A stretch of 64,000 nucleotides of DNA. Origin: CAVPDE01 sp963702565 (lineage in GTDB: Bacteria; Desulfobacterota; DSM-4660; Desulfatiglandales; HGW-15). The notes below the pieces were generated by a model. That model saw only the letters and a list, made by a program, of their open reading frames with translations, did not search any database and was not told where the DNA came from. Both the position numbers and the translations under genes were made by a program. The first letter of the stretch is position 1, and every line of letters starts with the position of its first letter. Location of the stretch: positions 434,001-498,000 of the forward strand of contig CAVPDE010000010.1 in NCBI GenBank assembly GCA_963702565.1, written 5' to 3'. This document shows positions 8,130 to 17,230 of this stretch, one piece after another.

Positions 8130-11100
8130 GGTATTCCTGCAAAGATTTTACATCCAGTTTCCCCTCGATCATGCACTTGATGGCAAGGGCTGTGGCCTTG
8201 GCTCCGGCAACGGTCGTCGTGTAGGGGATGTCGAAGTTGAGGGCTGTGCGGCGGATGGAGGAGGATTCTGAGACCGCCCTCTTGCCCCGTGTGCTGTTGA
8301 TCACCAGGTCGATCTCCCTGTTCTTGACCATGTCCACAATGTTGGGTCTCCCCTCTCCTACTTTTCGCACTTCCTGATTCTTGATCCCGTAGCGCGTGAG
8401 AAAAGAGGAGGTCCCTCTCGTGGCCACGACTCTGAACCCCATGAGCGAAAAAAGCGATACCGTATCCACGATCGCCGCCTTGTCCTCATCCTTCACGCTG
8501 ATCAGCACCGTGCCTGAGAGGGGCAGCTTCTGTCCTGCGGCAAGCTGCGATTTTGCAAAGGCCAGTCCGAAGTTCTCGTCAATCCCCATCACTTCACCCG
8601 TCGATTTCATCTCAGGGCTCAGGAGCGTGTCCACCCCCGGAAACCGGGCAAAGGGGAAAACGGATTCCTTGACAGACACGTGGGAAGGGGAAACCTCCTT
8701 GGTCAGGCCGAGATCTCTCAAGGTCATTCCCATGATGACTTTGGTCGCCAGCCTTGCATAAGAGATCCCTGTCGCCTTGCTCACAAACGGAACCGTTCGA
8801 GAGGCCCTGGGATTGACTTCGAGGACATAGATCAGGTCGTCCTTGACGGCGTACTGGATGTTCATCAGGCCGACCACCTTGAGTTCCCTGGCAAGGGATC
8901 GGGTCTGCTCCTTGATGCGCTCCACAACACCGGGATTGAGAGAAATGGGAGGAAGCACGCACGCACTGTCCCCGCTGTGAATCCCGGCTTCTTCAATGTG
9001 CTCCATGATCCCTGCCACGACAGTGTCTTTGCCGTCGGAAATCGCGTCCACATCGATTTCAATGGCATGGTCGAGAAACCGGTCGATGAGCACGGGTTTC
9101 CCCGGAGAGACCTCCACGGCGCTCTTCATGTAGTACTCCAGGTCTCTCTGCTCGTAAACGATTTCCATGGCCCGGCCTCCAAGCACAAAAGAGGGCCGAA
9201 CCAGAACAGGATACCCGATTCTTGCAGCCGCCTCGATCGCCTCCGACTCGTTGGTCGCAATACCGTTTTCAGGCTGGCGCAATCCGAGCCGGGTCAGCAA
9301 TTCCTGGAACCGTCTCCGGTCCTCAGCCAGGTCAATGCTGTCCGGGCTCGTGCCCAGGATCCTGACTCCTGCTTCTGCAAGAGGGACAGAAAGGTTCAGC
9401 GGGGTTTGGCCTCCGAACTGGACAATGATGCCTTCCGGCTTTTCCTGTTCCACAATGCTGAGCACGTCTTCCCGTGTCAGGGGTTCGAAATAGAGCTTGT
9501 CCGAGGTGTCATAGTCTGTGCTGACCGTCTCAGGGTTGCTGTTCACCATGATGCTCTCGATCCCCATTTCCCTGAGGGCAAAGGAGGCCTGGACACAGCA
9601 GTAATCAAATTCGATCCCCTGTCCGATCCGATTGGGGCCCCCTCCCAGGATGACCACTTTTTTCCGAGTGCTGCGGCGAATCTCGTTTTCCTGCTCGTAC
9701 GTGGAGTAGTAGTAGGGGGTGTAAGCCTCGAACTCGGCAGCACAGGTATCCACCAGCTTGTAGACCGGTTCAACGCCGCCGGTTTTTCGGATCTGGCGGA
9801 TCCCCTCTTCCTCTGTTGTGAAAAGCCGGGCCAGCTGCACATCTGAAAAGCCATATTCCTTGACCTGCTTCAGAAAGTCCGTGTCCCAGCCCTTGGGGGA
9901 AAGCCCCTGCTTCGCCATTTCCATCAGCCTCGCCCTCATCTCCACGATCTGCCGGACGTGGTGGAGAAACCAGGGATCGATGCGGGTCAATTCATAAACC
10001 CTGTCGAGAGGGATTCCCCTGTTGAAAGCTTCTGCAATGTAAAAGAGGCGCTTGGAGTTGGGATTGAGGAGCCCCTGTTCGAGATCTCGGAGGTCCAGGA
10101 GGTGCTCCTGGCTTTTCGGAGAATCTCCAAGAAGACCGAATCGCCCGATCTCCAGAGACCGCACAGCCTTGTGCAGGGCTTCCTTGAAAGTCCGGCCGAT
10201 GGCCATGGTTTCGCCCACCGACTTCATGGAGGTCGTGAGCCTGTCTTCAGCGCCCGGAAACTTCTCAAAGGTCCAGCGCGGGATTTTGACCACGCAGTAG
10301 TCAATCGTCGGTTCAAAGGAGGCCAGAGTTTCCCGGGTGATGTCGTTGGCGATCTCGTCAAGCGTGTATCCGACCGCCAGCTTGGCCGCTATCTTTGCGA
10401 TGGGAAAGCCCGTGGCTTTCGAGGCCAGGGCCGAACTCCTGGAAACCCTCGGATTCATCTCGATCACCACCATCTCACCTGTGTCCGGGTGAATGGCGAA
10501 CTGGATGTTCGAGCCGCCTGTTTCAACCCCGATTTCCCGGATGATGGCAATGGCCGCATCGCGCATGGCCTGGTACTCCCTGTCGGTCAGCGTCTGCGCA
10601 GGGGCCACGGTGATGCTGTCCCCGGTGTGAACGCCCATGGGGTCGAAGTTCTCGATAGAGCAGATGATCACCACGTTGTCTTTGAAATCCCGCATGACCT
10701 CCAGTTCAAACTCTTTCCACCCGATCAGGGATTCCTCCACAATGATTTCGGAGATCATGCTGGCATCCAGCCCCGCGCTCGCCAGAACCTCGAACTCTTC
10801 GCGATTGTACGCGATCCCGCTGCCGATCCCGCCTAAAGTAAAGCTAGCCCGGATGATCAGAGGATACCCGAGGGTCTCTGCCGCAGCCCTGGCATCCTCC
10901 ATGGTCCTCGCAATCCCGCTCTTCGGCACCCGGAGCCCGATGTGACTCATGGCATTGCGGAATTTTTCCCTGTCTTCGGCCTTCTGAATCACCGGGATCG
11001 AAGCGCCGATCATTTCCACGCCCAGTTTCTCCAGCAACCCTGTTTCAGCGACCTTGACCGCAATGTTGAGGCCTGTCTGACCGCCCAGTGTGGGAAGCAC

Positions 11101-11355
11101 GGCCTGGGGTCTTTCCCGTTCGATGACCTTGGCAACGATCTCGGGGGTAATGGGCTCGATGTAGGTGTGGTGAGCCGTCTCAGGATCGGTCATGATCGTG
11201 GCGGGATTGCTGTTGATGAGGACAACCTCATAGCCTTCTTCCCTGAGCGCCTTGCAGGCCTGGGTTCCCGAATAGTCGAATTCACAGGCCTGGCCGATCA
11301 CAATGGGGCCGGATCCGATGATGAGGATTTTCTTGATGTCAGAACGTTTGGGCAC
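8107..11355 (-). CDS. carB: Carbamoyl-phosphate synthase large subunit
   Basis: Full length at 1082 residues, from GTG 11355. It makes carbamoyl phosphate from bicarbonate, ammonia and two ATP for pyrimidine and arginine synthesis. The two homologous ATP-grasp halves begin with KKILIIGSGPIVIGQACEFD and KKVVILGGGPNRIGQGIEFD, each with its own SNPAT/SNPET motif and GGQTPLN-like loop. The C-terminal MGS-like allosteric domain ends in GKLDVKSLQEYHGKNQKS, the last residues coming from the heptamer array. It lies between carA and purF on one strand; the carA-carB gap is filled by repeats. Confidence 0.97.
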   Translation of the reverse strand: MPKRSDIKKILIIGSGPIVIGQACEFDYSGTQACKALREEGYEVVLINSNPATIMTDPETAHHTYIEPITPEIVAKVIERERPQAVLPTLGGQTGLNIAVKVAETGLLEKLGVEMIGASIPVIQKAEDREKFRNAMSHIGLRVPKSGIARTMEDARAAAETLGYPLIIRASFTLGGIGSGIAYNREEFEVLASAGLDASMISEIIVEESLIGWKEFELEVMRDFKDNVVIICSIENFDPMGVHTGDSITVAPAQTLTDREYQAMRDAAIAIIREIGVETGGSNIQFAIHPDTGEMVVIEMNPRVSRSSALASKATGFPIAKIAAKLAVGYTLDEIANDITRETLASFEPTIDYCVVKIPRWTFEKFPGAEDRLTTSMKSVGETMAIGRTFKEALHKAVRSLEIGRFGLLGDSPKSQEHLLDLRDLEQGLLNPNSKRLFYIAEAFNRGIPLDRVYELTRIDPWFLHHVRQIVEMRARLMEMAKQGLSPKGWDTDFLKQVKEYGFSDVQLARLFTTEEEGIRQIRKTGGVEPVYKLVDTCAAEFEAYTPYYYSTYEQENEIRRSTRKKVVILGGGPNRIGQGIEFDYCCVQASFALREMGIESIMVNSNPETVSTDYDTSDKLYFEPLTREDVLSIVEQEKPEGIIVQFGGQTPLNLSVPLAEAGVRILGTSPDSIDLAEDRRRFQELLTRLGLRQPENGIATNESEAIEAAARIGYPVLVRPSFVLGGRAMEIVYEQRDLEYYMKSAVEVSPGKPVLIDRFLDHAIEIDVDAISDGKDTVVAGIMEHIEEAGIHSGDSACVLPPISLNPGVVERIKEQTRSLARELKVVGLMNIQYAVKDDLIYVLEVNPRASRTVPFVSKATGISYARLATKVIMGMTLRDLGLTKEVSPSHVSVKESVFPFARFPGVDTLLSPEMKSTGEVMGIDENFGLAFAKSQLAAGQKLPLSGTVLISVKDEDKAAIVDTVSLFSLMGFRVVATRGTSSFLTRYGIKNQEVRKVGEGRPNIVDMVKNREIDLVINSTRGKRAVSESSSIRRTALNFDIPYTTTVAGAKATALAIKCMIEGKLDVKSLQEYHGKNQKS

Positions 11356-11361
11356 TACTTC

Positions 11362-11567
11362 GTTGCCTGTCGCAGGTTGCTAGTTGCAGGTTGCGTGTTG
11401 CGCGTCCCAGGTTGCAGAACACTGGTTGTCAGTTGTCCGTCAGCTCTTGCGAGCCGTATGTTGCTTGTCGCAGGTTGCTTGTGGCTCTTACTTCTGTATT
11501 CTGTCTACTGTATTCTGTCTTCTGGTTACTCGTCACTCGTCACTTGTCACTTGTCCCTCGTCACTTC
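11362..11567. repeat. Composite heptamer arrays between carA and carB
   Basis: Two tracts with strict 7-bp phase. 11362-11417 holds eight units of the type gttgcag/gttgcta/gttgcgt. 11491-11567 holds eleven contiguous units that drift from cttctgt and attctgt to tcactcg and tcacttg. The second tract contains the carA stop codon (TGA at 11533-11535) and encodes the last residues of CarA. A further gttgctt-type stretch lies at about 11459-11481. Confidence 0.85.
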
Positions 11568-12720
11568 TTCTCTCCTTCTTCATCATCTCGATGAACCGGT
11601 CAAAGAGATGCGCGGCGTCGTGAGGTCCCGGAGAGGCTTCAGGGTGGTACTGAACGGAGAAGAGCGGAATTCTTTTGTGAACAAGCCCTTCAAGTGTGCC
11701 GTCATTCAAATTCACATGGCTCAGTTCGATGTCCGGATTGTTGAGCGACTCAATGTCCACGCAGAACCCGTGATTCTGGGAAGTGATTTCCACTTTTCCG
11801 GTAGCCAGATCTTTCACAGGCTGGTTGGCACCCCGATGGCCGAACTTGAGCTTGAACGTCTTCCCTCCCAGGGCCAATCCCACCAGTTGATGCCCCAGGC
11901 AGATCCCGAAAATGGGCCTCTCTCCGATCTGCGCCCGGATGGTCTCGACTGCATAGGTGACCGCTGCCGGATCCCCGGGCCCGTTGCTCAGGAAAAGGCC
12001 GTGAGGGTCGAGTTTGGTGATTGTCGCTGAATCCGTGTTTGCAGGAAGGACCAGGAGAGTGCATCCCCTTTGTTCCAGCGAGCGGAGGATGTTATATTTC
12101 ACACCATAGTCCATGGCGACCACGCGCCACTTGCCCGGATCGTCAGGCCACTGAAACCCCTCCAGGCCCCGCTCAAGCCTGACCGGCCGTCCATCCTTCC
12201 ACAACATGGGCTCCTTCCCTGTCACCTCCATCACCAGATCCAGGCCTGTCATGGAAGGCGATTGCCTTGCCTTGGAGACCAGGGAGTCAGGGTCCAGATC
12301 CAGGGTGGAGAGCGCGGCCCTCATGGCGCCTGCTTGCCTGATGTGCTTGGTCAGAGCCCGGGTGTCGATTCCTTCCACTCCCGGCACATGGGCTTCCCTC
12401 AGATAAAGGGCGAGGCTTTTCTGGGATCTCCAGCTGCTCGGAAATTCCTGGTACTCTTTCACCAGAAACGCCCGCACCTGGATTCGCTCCGATTCCACGT
12501 CGGCGTCATTGATCCCGTAGTTCCCGATAAGGGGATAGGTCATGGTGACCATTTGCCCGCAATAGGAAGGATCGGTCAGGATTTCCTGGTAACCGGCCAT
12601 GCTGGTGTTGAAGACCACTTCCCCTGTGACTTCACCGTCTCCGGAAAAGGAACGGCCACGGAAAATCGTCCCGTCTTCAAGCGCAAGCAAAGCCTTTTTG
12701 TATTCCAGTCCCGTACTCAT
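11533..12720 (-). CDS. carA: Carbamoyl-phosphate synthase small subunit (glutaminase)
   Basis: Supplies ammonia from glutamine to CarB. From ATG 12720 the product is 395 residues; a TTG three codons upstream is less likely. It has the N-terminal CPSase domain (ALLALEDGTIFRGRSFS, VFNTSMAGYQEILTDPSY) and a class I glutaminase with nucleophile cysteine in IFGICLGHQLVGLAL and the His/Glu pair in FSVQYHPEASPGP. The final residues, RRSDEGQVTSDE, are encoded by a heptamer array and are probably not conserved. It follows the glutamate synthase subunit gene after 257 bp that contain a palindromic element. Confidence 0.96.
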   Translation of the reverse strand: MSTGLEYKKALLALEDGTIFRGRSFSGDGEVTGEVVFNTSMAGYQEILTDPSYCGQMVTMTYPLIGNYGINDADVESERIQVRAFLVKEYQEFPSSWRSQKSLALYLREAHVPGVEGIDTRALTKHIRQAGAMRAALSTLDLDPDSLVSKARQSPSMTGLDLVMEVTGKEPMLWKDGRPVRLERGLEGFQWPDDPGKWRVVAMDYGVKYNILRSLEQRGCTLLVLPANTDSATITKLDPHGLFLSNGPGDPAAVTYAVETIRAQIGERPIFGICLGHQLVGLALGGKTFKLKFGHRGANQPVKDLATGKVEITSQNHGFCVDIESLNNPDIELSHVNLNDGTLEGLVHKRIPLFSVQYHPEASPGPHDAAHLFDRFIEMMKKERRSDEGQVTSDE

Positions 12721-12779
12721 ATTGACCAAGACCTATTTCATTTTGCCTTTTTCAGCAAGGGCAAAAGAGCTTCGCCTGC

Positions 12780-12814
12780 GGACCACCGACGGCCGACTGC
12801 TGACCGCCGATTGC
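12780..12814. repeat. Heptamer array upstream of carA
   Basis: Five units in 7-bp phase: ggaccac, cgacggc, cgactgc, tgaccgc, cgattgc. It lies between the carA start and palindromic element copy 2. Confidence 0.7.
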
Positions 12815-12852
12815 GCGAAACCCACGCTCTTTGCCCGGTTCAATGTTGGTCG

Positions 12853-12977
12853 CCGGTTCCTCAAAAACGCTCAAATACAAGGCGCCCGAAATCCCGAGGA
12901 GTGAGTCGTACAGTCTAGTACGTCGCAACGACGAGGGATGAGGGCAACGCAGTAGATGGGCGTTTTTCAGCAACCGG
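12853..12977. repeat. Dispersed palindromic element, copy 2
   Basis: Also exactly 125 bp. Its ends are ccggttcctcaaaaacg and cgtttttcagcaaccgg. Compared with copy 1, the second base of each arm has changed together (A to C on the left, T to G on the right), so the outer pairing is kept. CTAG follows the right end and gives the TAG stop of the glutamate synthase subunit gene at 12978-12980. Confidence 0.87.
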
Positions 12978-15629
12978 CTAGTCCCACTCCTGAAGCCCAT
13001 CCTTATTCAGATCAGGAGCGAATTTCGGTTTCACCTTCCGATACACTTCGAAAGGACTCATGGCTTTCCCGTCCACCTTGAGAAGGTCCTCTTCAACCCT
13101 GATCCCGAATAGCTTCTCGTTCTCCTGAAGATATGTCAAGATGAGGAACCAGTCTTTCTCCTCCAGGGAGACGATTTCGCCCCCATTCAACTGCTCCTCG
13201 TCGATGAGCTTGAAGGGGTCTCTCACATAGATGGCTCCTCCTGAAGCAAGAGAAAAGAGGTTGGAGCCCGGGTACGGAGCGGCCTGGGGCTTCACCCTGC
13301 CCTCCTGATCAAACTCCAGGCCGTTCAGGATGACAAAACCCCCGCCGTTTAGAGGGTCGCCGGCCATAAAAGATTCTGCCAGGTAGTCGAGGCAAGTCCC
13401 GTTGATGAGTACCCTGGGTTTGCCCACGGCGTTGATCAGGGGTCTGCCCGCCGCATTTCCCATCACATAGACCTCCCCTCCTTTGGCGCCGTAAAGAAAG
13501 GTCTGGCCCGTGTCTCCGTAGATCACGATCTTCCCGGCCTTCATGATCTGGCCCAGTTGATCCTGGGCATTGCCGTGGACATAGATGGAAAGACCGTCAA
13601 TGCCTGAACCGAGATAATCCCCTGAGCTGCCGTAAATGTCGATCCGCACACCGCCCGAGTCAGGACCAAAACCGCACCCGTGAAAACGCTGGCCTCTGAG
13701 CCCGAAAACAATGAACCTGCGCCAGCCCCTGAAAAAAGCCTCACCCATCAACCGGCTGTCACACCAGTCCCCTTCAGGCGGGAACAGAGACGCATCGATG
13801 ATCAAGACCTTTTCATCGTAAGAAGGACCCCTGAAGAATTGACGAGTCTCCCAGTCGATCAGGCGATAGGTGGTCTTTCGATCGAGAAATCCGGGCGCAT
13901 TTTGGTCGAGGGACGGGAAGTTTCGGAGAATCGCTTCCAGCGTCTTGCTCACCATTTGAACGATGGACCGCCTCTTCTTGTCATAGGTGGGGTAGCGGCG
14001 GTCCAGCATGTCCGTCAGAGCCGAGAGAGCCACCTCGAAATAGGCATCCCCTTTTCTCGCCCAGATCCTGATTTCCTTCAGACAATCCATGAAGTCCGAG
14101 TAGTCCCAGGTCCTGATGCCCTGCCGGAGGTAGTCGAAGAGGAGCTCGGGCCGCTGGAGCTCGAAGAAGCTCGCGATGTTGAACCGTTGCCGGTTTTCTT
14201 CCTCCAGCACATAGTAGACGCGGCCAGGAAGATAGGGAACCTGCTCCGAAGGCACTTTCACCTCCTTGCCGAACTTGTCGAGGCATGTGAGGTGCTTCAC
14301 CCCGGCGGGAGAGCTGTTTCCCTCCAGGCTGAAGATGAAAGAGCCCCCGTCGGTGTGACTGCCGCCCCGGGCGTTCCAGTACTTGTCCGCACTGGTCCCC
14401 ACTCGAGGATCTTCATCGGAAAGGCTTTTGAGGGTCGCATCGATCGCCTGCTTCTCCGAGCAGATGAGCCCCACCTGAACCTGACCGTCGTGGAGCGCGA
14501 AAACCTGGGGCCTGAGCATGGCCGTGTCCGTGATGCCGATCAGCTGAAGCTTGCGGTTCTCCGTGTCGTTTCGAGCGATGATGAAAAACCAGGGACCGTC
14601 GGGAGAGGCGTGGATGTGGGTCGCCTGGATCGCCCTGTAGATCTTCTGCTTCTCCGGAGAGAGCTGGTCAAAATCCCTCTCCAGCGTTGGAGCGAGAGCC
14701 TCGATGACATACTCCAGGGGATACCCGTAGGTGCGGCTGTAAAGATCGAAGAGGAGCACAGAGACCTCGGTGTCCGTCAGGAACAGGGGATGGATGTTCC
14801 GCTGCCTCAGGTATTCGACGACCGAATGGTAGTTTGCGAAGTCCCCGTTGTGCACCAGGGCTTCGTTGAGGCCGATGAAGGGGTGAGCGCCTGCAGGGTG
14901 CCAAACCCTTCCTTTGGTCGGATAGCGCTGGTGGGCGATCCAGATGTGGGACTTGAAGTCATCGAGCTTGTAGTACTGGACCACCTGCTCGGCGTAGCCC
15001 ACGATCTTCAGGATGAAAAAATTCCTTCCGTGGGACAGGACAAAGGCTCTCTGCTTCCCGAAAGCATCGTAGTGAGCCTTGTTGAGCCTGAAGGTGTTTT
15101 GGTAAACAAACTCGTCTTCTGCCTTGCGCCGGCTCAACCCATGGAGTCCTTGACGGGAGATGAAGGCATCCAGGACCTCGGGCTTCACCCTCACAAAGTA
15201 TCTCCACACGTCCGGAGGCCGGACCTCCATGCCGTGGATGTCCCGGTAGTCGTCGATGTGGGGAATCTCTTCAGAGAAGTCGATCTGGAACCACGGCTCG
15301 ATGAATTCGCGGTGAACGTCCCCCATCACCCCGTCCTCGAGGACGGCGATCTGGAGGAGGTAGTCCTCTTCAAGGATTTCAGGAGAGACGCCGAGCATAC
15401 TGGGGTCAAAACCCATAGCCGCAATCCCGCCCCCGCGGCCGTTTCCCCGGTTGTGCATCTGCCGCGAGGGTTCAAAAATGTGCTTGCCCCTCACCGGGAT
15501 GCTGCACGCAAATCCCGTCACCCCGCATCCCCCTTCCGCCTCTGTCCCAAAGCGGTCCGGAGACCGAAGACCTTTGATCAGGGTCTTTCTCGATTCTGTG
15601 ATGCGATGAACGATTTCCGCCTTATTCAT
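12978..15629 (-). CDS. Glutamate synthase subunit: class II glutaminase fused to a GXGXG domain
   Basis: An 883-residue protein from ATG 15629 (MNKAEIVHRI). The N-terminal half is a class II glutaminase with the processed cysteine C35 in EGGCGVTGFACSIP and the motifs HNRGNGRGGG and IAHQRYPTKGRVWHPAGAHP. The C-terminal third is the GXGXG beta-helix of the glutamate synthase alpha subunit (GIDGLSIYVHGNAQDQLG, KIVIYGDTGQTF, GEVYVMGNAAGRPLINAVG). The central FMN domain is missing and is encoded by the gene just upstream, so this is a split glutamate synthase. It hydrolyses glutamine and passes ammonia to the FMN subunit. The 20 codons upstream of the chosen start are made of an octamer array, which argues against a longer start. 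Confidence 0.93.
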   Translation of the reverse strand: MNKAEIVHRITESRKTLIKGLRSPDRFGTEAEGGCGVTGFACSIPVRGKHIFEPSRQMHNRGNGRGGGIAAMGFDPSMLGVSPEILEEDYLLQIAVLEDGVMGDVHREFIEPWFQIDFSEEIPHIDDYRDIHGMEVRPPDVWRYFVRVKPEVLDAFISRQGLHGLSRRKAEDEFVYQNTFRLNKAHYDAFGKQRAFVLSHGRNFFILKIVGYAEQVVQYYKLDDFKSHIWIAHQRYPTKGRVWHPAGAHPFIGLNEALVHNGDFANYHSVVEYLRQRNIHPLFLTDTEVSVLLFDLYSRTYGYPLEYVIEALAPTLERDFDQLSPEKQKIYRAIQATHIHASPDGPWFFIIARNDTENRKLQLIGITDTAMLRPQVFALHDGQVQVGLICSEKQAIDATLKSLSDEDPRVGTSADKYWNARGGSHTDGGSFIFSLEGNSSPAGVKHLTCLDKFGKEVKVPSEQVPYLPGRVYYVLEEENRQRFNIASFFELQRPELLFDYLRQGIRTWDYSDFMDCLKEIRIWARKGDAYFEVALSALTDMLDRRYPTYDKKRRSIVQMVSKTLEAILRNFPSLDQNAPGFLDRKTTYRLIDWETRQFFRGPSYDEKVLIIDASLFPPEGDWCDSRLMGEAFFRGWRRFIVFGLRGQRFHGCGFGPDSGGVRIDIYGSSGDYLGSGIDGLSIYVHGNAQDQLGQIMKAGKIVIYGDTGQTFLYGAKGGEVYVMGNAAGRPLINAVGKPRVLINGTCLDYLAESFMAGDPLNGGGFVILNGLEFDQEGRVKPQAAPYPGSNLFSLASGGAIYVRDPFKLIDEEQLNGGEIVSLEEKDWFLILTYLQENEKLFGIRVEEDLLKVDGKAMSPFEVYRKVKPKFAPDLNKDGLQEWD

Positions 15630-15650
15630 GATTACGAACCTCAAAGAACT

Positions 15651-15752
15651 GGAGTGTTGGAGCATTGGAGCACTGGAGTATTGGAACAATTGGTTTGCAG
15701 GCCTTCTTGCCCATCACTCCATTACTCCACCACTCCAGTACTCCATCATCCT
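15651..15752. repeat. Inverted octamer array between glutamate synthase genes
   Basis: The left arm (15651-15690) has five 8-bp units (ggagtgtt, ggagcatt, ggagcact, ggagtatt, ggaacaat). The right arm (15713-15752) has units of the complementary type (atcactcc, attactcc, accactcc, agtactcc, atcatcct). The right arm holds the stop codon (TGA, 15746-15748) of the FMN-domain subunit. The unit type is the same as at gatA/gatB. Confidence 0.88.
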
Positions 15753-17230
15753 TTCTTCATATAATCCAAATGCACCAGACAATCCGTGCGGCCCACGAGC
15801 TCGCGGATGCTCTTCATCCCAAGCCTCTTGAGAATGCGCACCAGTTCCTTTCTCCATGCCAGAAAGAGATTGATAATCCTCTGCGTCCCCCATTCGAGGT
15901 CGATCAGGTTCATGAGTTCCGCGTCCGTGGTCGCGATGCCCCTGGCGCACCCTCGGCCGCTTTCGCAGTTGTGGCACCGGATGCACTCCAGGGCCACCAG
16001 GTCCGCCGTGCCCGTGCACACGCCGTCCGCACCCAGGGCGATGATCTTGGCCACGTCATGGGGCGTCCGGATTCCCCCGCTCGCAATGACCGTGATTCTC
16101 TCCCTCACCCCCTCCTGGATGAGAAAACGGTGAACCTTGGGAAGCGCATACTCGATGGGCATGGCGATGTTCTTTTTCGCAATGTCGGGCGCAGCCCCTG
16201 TTCCCCCGTAGCTGCCGTCCAGGTGGATGATGTGTGCGCCCGCGTAGTAGCTTCCCACCGCCACCATGTCCACATCCGTCGGAGTGGAGACCTTCACGGA
16301 CACCAGCGCCTGGGGATTGATCGCCTTGATCCAGTCCACGTGCTTCTTGTGGTCCTCCACCGAGTACACGCTGTGGAATGGGAAGGGTGAGAAAAGAGGG
16401 AATCCCACGACCGCCTCCCTCATCCGGGCCACGCCGGGAGTGACCTTGTCGCCCAGGAGATGCCCGCCCAGCCCCGGTTTGGCGCCCTGGGCATACTTGA
16501 ACTCTACGATTTTCACTCTCTTGATGGTCTCTTCCCTCACCCCGAAAAGCCCTGTGGCCACCTGGGTGATGACATGGTCGTCATAGGGTTTGAGTTCGTC
16601 CGGATACCCTCCCTCCCCGGTGCAGCAAAAGGTCCCGAGCGTTGCAGCGGCCTTGATGCGGCTCAGCATGGTCGTAATGCTCACAGACCCGTAGGACATG
16701 CCCCCGCCGTAAAAGGGGACTTCGATCCTCACTCGATGGGCATGGTCGTTGCGCCGGTTCAGATCGACCCCCATATCCACATCCCCGTCCTCAACGGCCG
16801 GGGCTTTTCCGGGCAAGGGCAACACCAGCCGGAGCTTGTCAAATCCGCCGCCCGACGCCCCGGTCCGGTATTCCAGACCTCCGGGAGGCACCAGCCCTGT
16901 TTCAGCCATGTGCCATGTGCTCGCCAGCAGGTCGGGCGTCCACCTGTAGTCCCCCATGGTGTCAAAGGTAGGATTTCTTCTCAGGGAAAGCGCCTTCGTC
17001 GGGCACTCCTTTGTGCAAGGGGTCGTGCAGTCTGGCCCCACGCACCGGTAGGCATTTCGGGTGAGCACGCGGCCTCTCTTCATTTCGTGGACCCCATAGA
17101 GGCAACTCTCGACGCACTTGCCGCAGGCCGTGCACTCTTTGCTGCGGCTGAGGCGGTATTTCCCGATCGGATTTCGGAATCGCGACGGCGTTCTCACAAC
17201 GTCAGGGACTTTGTGGTTACTCAAGTTCAT
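15746..17230 (-). CDS. Glutamate synthase FMN-domain subunit with N-terminal 4Fe-4S domain
   Basis: The 494-residue product from ATG 17230 overlaps the upstream gene by 14 bp. An N-terminal ferredoxin domain (CTACGKCVESC, then CVGPDCTTPCTKECP) precedes the glutamate synthase central TIM barrel, which has the FMN/2-oxoglutarate motif LDGSYGGTGAAPDIAKKN, KPGLGGHLLGDKV, IASGGIRTPHDVAK and the Fe-S cysteines CIRCHNCESGRGCARG. It is the catalytic reductive amination subunit, fed with ammonia by the adjacent glutaminase/GXGXG protein and probably with electrons from ferredoxin or a partner Fe-S protein. No NADPH-binding GltB-type subunit is nearby. Confidence 0.93.
   Translation of the reverse strand: MNLSNHKVPDVVRTPSRFRNPIGKYRLSRSKECTACGKCVESCLYGVHEMKRGRVLTRNAYRCVGPDCTTPCTKECPTKALSLRRNPTFDTMGDYRWTPDLLASTWHMAETGLVPPGGLEYRTGASGGGFDKLRLVLPLPGKAPAVEDGDVDMGVDLNRRNDHAHRVRIEVPFYGGGMSYGSVSITTMLSRIKAAATLGTFCCTGEGGYPDELKPYDDHVITQVATGLFGVREETIKRVKIVEFKYAQGAKPGLGGHLLGDKVTPGVARMREAVVGFPLFSPFPFHSVYSVEDHKKHVDWIKAINPQALVSVKVSTPTDVDMVAVGSYYAGAHIIHLDGSYGGTGAAPDIAKKNIAMPIEYALPKVHRFLIQEGVRERITVIASGGIRTPHDVAKIIALGADGVCTGTADLVALECIRCHNCESGRGCARGIATTDAELMNLIDLEWGTQRIINLFLAWRKELVRILKRLGMKSIRELVGRTDCLVHLDYMKKG

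Noticed and set aside
13680..15764. A 694-codon plus-strand frame opposite the glutamate synthase GATase subunit
   Set aside because: Antisense shadow of a long GC-rich gene; composition and lack of motifs show it is not coding.
17217..17230. A frameshift or fusion between the two glutamate synthase paralogues
   Set aside because: The 14-bp overlap has a clean stop and a separate ATG, and both proteins are complete paralogues.
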